Below, in pieces: positions 5,509 to 5,747 of a stretch of DNA of 5,747 nt. A program made the position numbers and the translations under genes. The DNA comes from JACVRW01 sp040509755 (lineage in GTDB: Bacteria; Actinomycetota; Thermoleophilia; Solirubrobacterales; Thermoleophilaceae). Below the pieces are notes generated by a model that was given only the letters and a program-made list of their open reading frames with translations, had not been told where the DNA came from and made no database searches. The stretch is taken from contig JBEVKF010000014.1 in the NCBI GenBank assembly GCA_040509755.1, forward strand, positions 1-5,747, in the 5' to 3' direction. The first letter of the stretch is position 1. Every line of letters begins with the position of its first letter.

Positions 5509-5747
5509 TCAGTCGGCCGTGGCCTCGTCCTCCATGAGCGTCTTCACCGGCCCCTTGTAGGTGTTCTTTGCGCCCAGCACCCAGGCCAGGCCGGTCCCCA
5601 GCAGGACGACACCGACTACCAACGGGGTGTAGTTGAAGAAGCTCCAGTCGAAGTCGGACTCCCAGGGGACTCCGAGACTGGAGAACGGGAGCATCAGGAT
5701 GACGAACATCAAGCACACGAAGACCACCGCGACCGGGTTGATCCACT
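5509..5747 (-). CDS. APC-superfamily amino acid permease, C-terminal part
   Basis: The gene is on the minus strand and continues past the right edge; 78 C-terminal residues are visible, ending at TGA (complement of 5509-5511). Reading begins WINPVAVVFVCLMFVILMLP, a hydrophobic membrane segment. An extracellular-type loop with FNYTPLVVGVVLL, a final membrane segment and a short charged tail (NTYKGPVKTLMEDEATAD) follow. The FNYTP motif and the KxxFxGP-like end (here NTYKGP) are typical of the last two helices of actinobacterial amino acid/polyamine permeases. These are secondary transporters in the cytoplasmic membrane. Substrate cannot be told from this fragment. It converges on the kup operon across the hairpin at 5433-5459 and is probably a separate unit. 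Confidence 0.75.
   Translation of the reverse strand, partial: WINPVAVVFVCLMFVILMLPFSSLGVPWESDFDWSFFNYTPLVVGVVLLGTGLAWVLGAKNTYKGPVKTLMEDEATAD

Noticed and set aside
5444..5746. Minus-strand open frame of 100 codons overlapping the permease end
   Set aside because: It is the wrong frame of the permease gene and has an Arg/Gly/Pro-rich translation. The frame ending at 5509 shows real membrane segments and family motifs.

Overview
The window is GC-rich, and its codons overwhelmingly end in G or C. It suggests a high-GC actinobacterium, possibly of the Thermoleophilia/Solirubrobacter type. That placement is an inference from composition and gene style, not from a marker gene. Its theme is potassium homeostasis: a KdpD/KdpE-type two-component system followed by a universal stress protein and a Kup potassium uptake permease.

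Layout. Bases 1-344 are the 3' end of an FGGY-family carbohydrate kinase (glycerol kinase-like). After 32 bases comes a short KdpD-type sensor histidine kinase (377-1780). It overlaps the KdpE-type response regulator (1777-2466) by an ATGA. The 99-base gap 2467-2565 holds a compound hairpin that looks like a terminator, then two exact 10-base direct repeats with an 11-base period just ahead of the next operon. That operon is a universal stress protein gene (2566-3063) and kup (3065-5191), separated by a single base.

The 317 bases 5192-5508 carry no intact gene. They hold an internally deleted, frameshifted second copy of the universal stress protein gene (5275-5420), a 12-base direct repeat, and a perfect 11-bp hairpin (5433-5459). 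The hairpin lies between converging transcription units. On the minus strand, 5509-5747 is the C-terminal end of an APC-superfamily amino acid permease that runs off the window.

How the genes may work together. The kinase and regulator presumably sense K+ limitation, turgor or envelope state. No kdpFABC pump is present in the window; the adjacent potassium transporter is Kup, encoded with a stress protein. The tandem repeats have the 11-base spacing expected for an OmpR/KdpE-family dimer, so a simple hypothesis is that KdpE controls usp-kup. The degraded second usp downstream of kup implies an earlier usp-kup-usp (or repeated usp-kup) arrangement. I see no RNA genes, CRISPR arrays, insertion sequences or phage genes.
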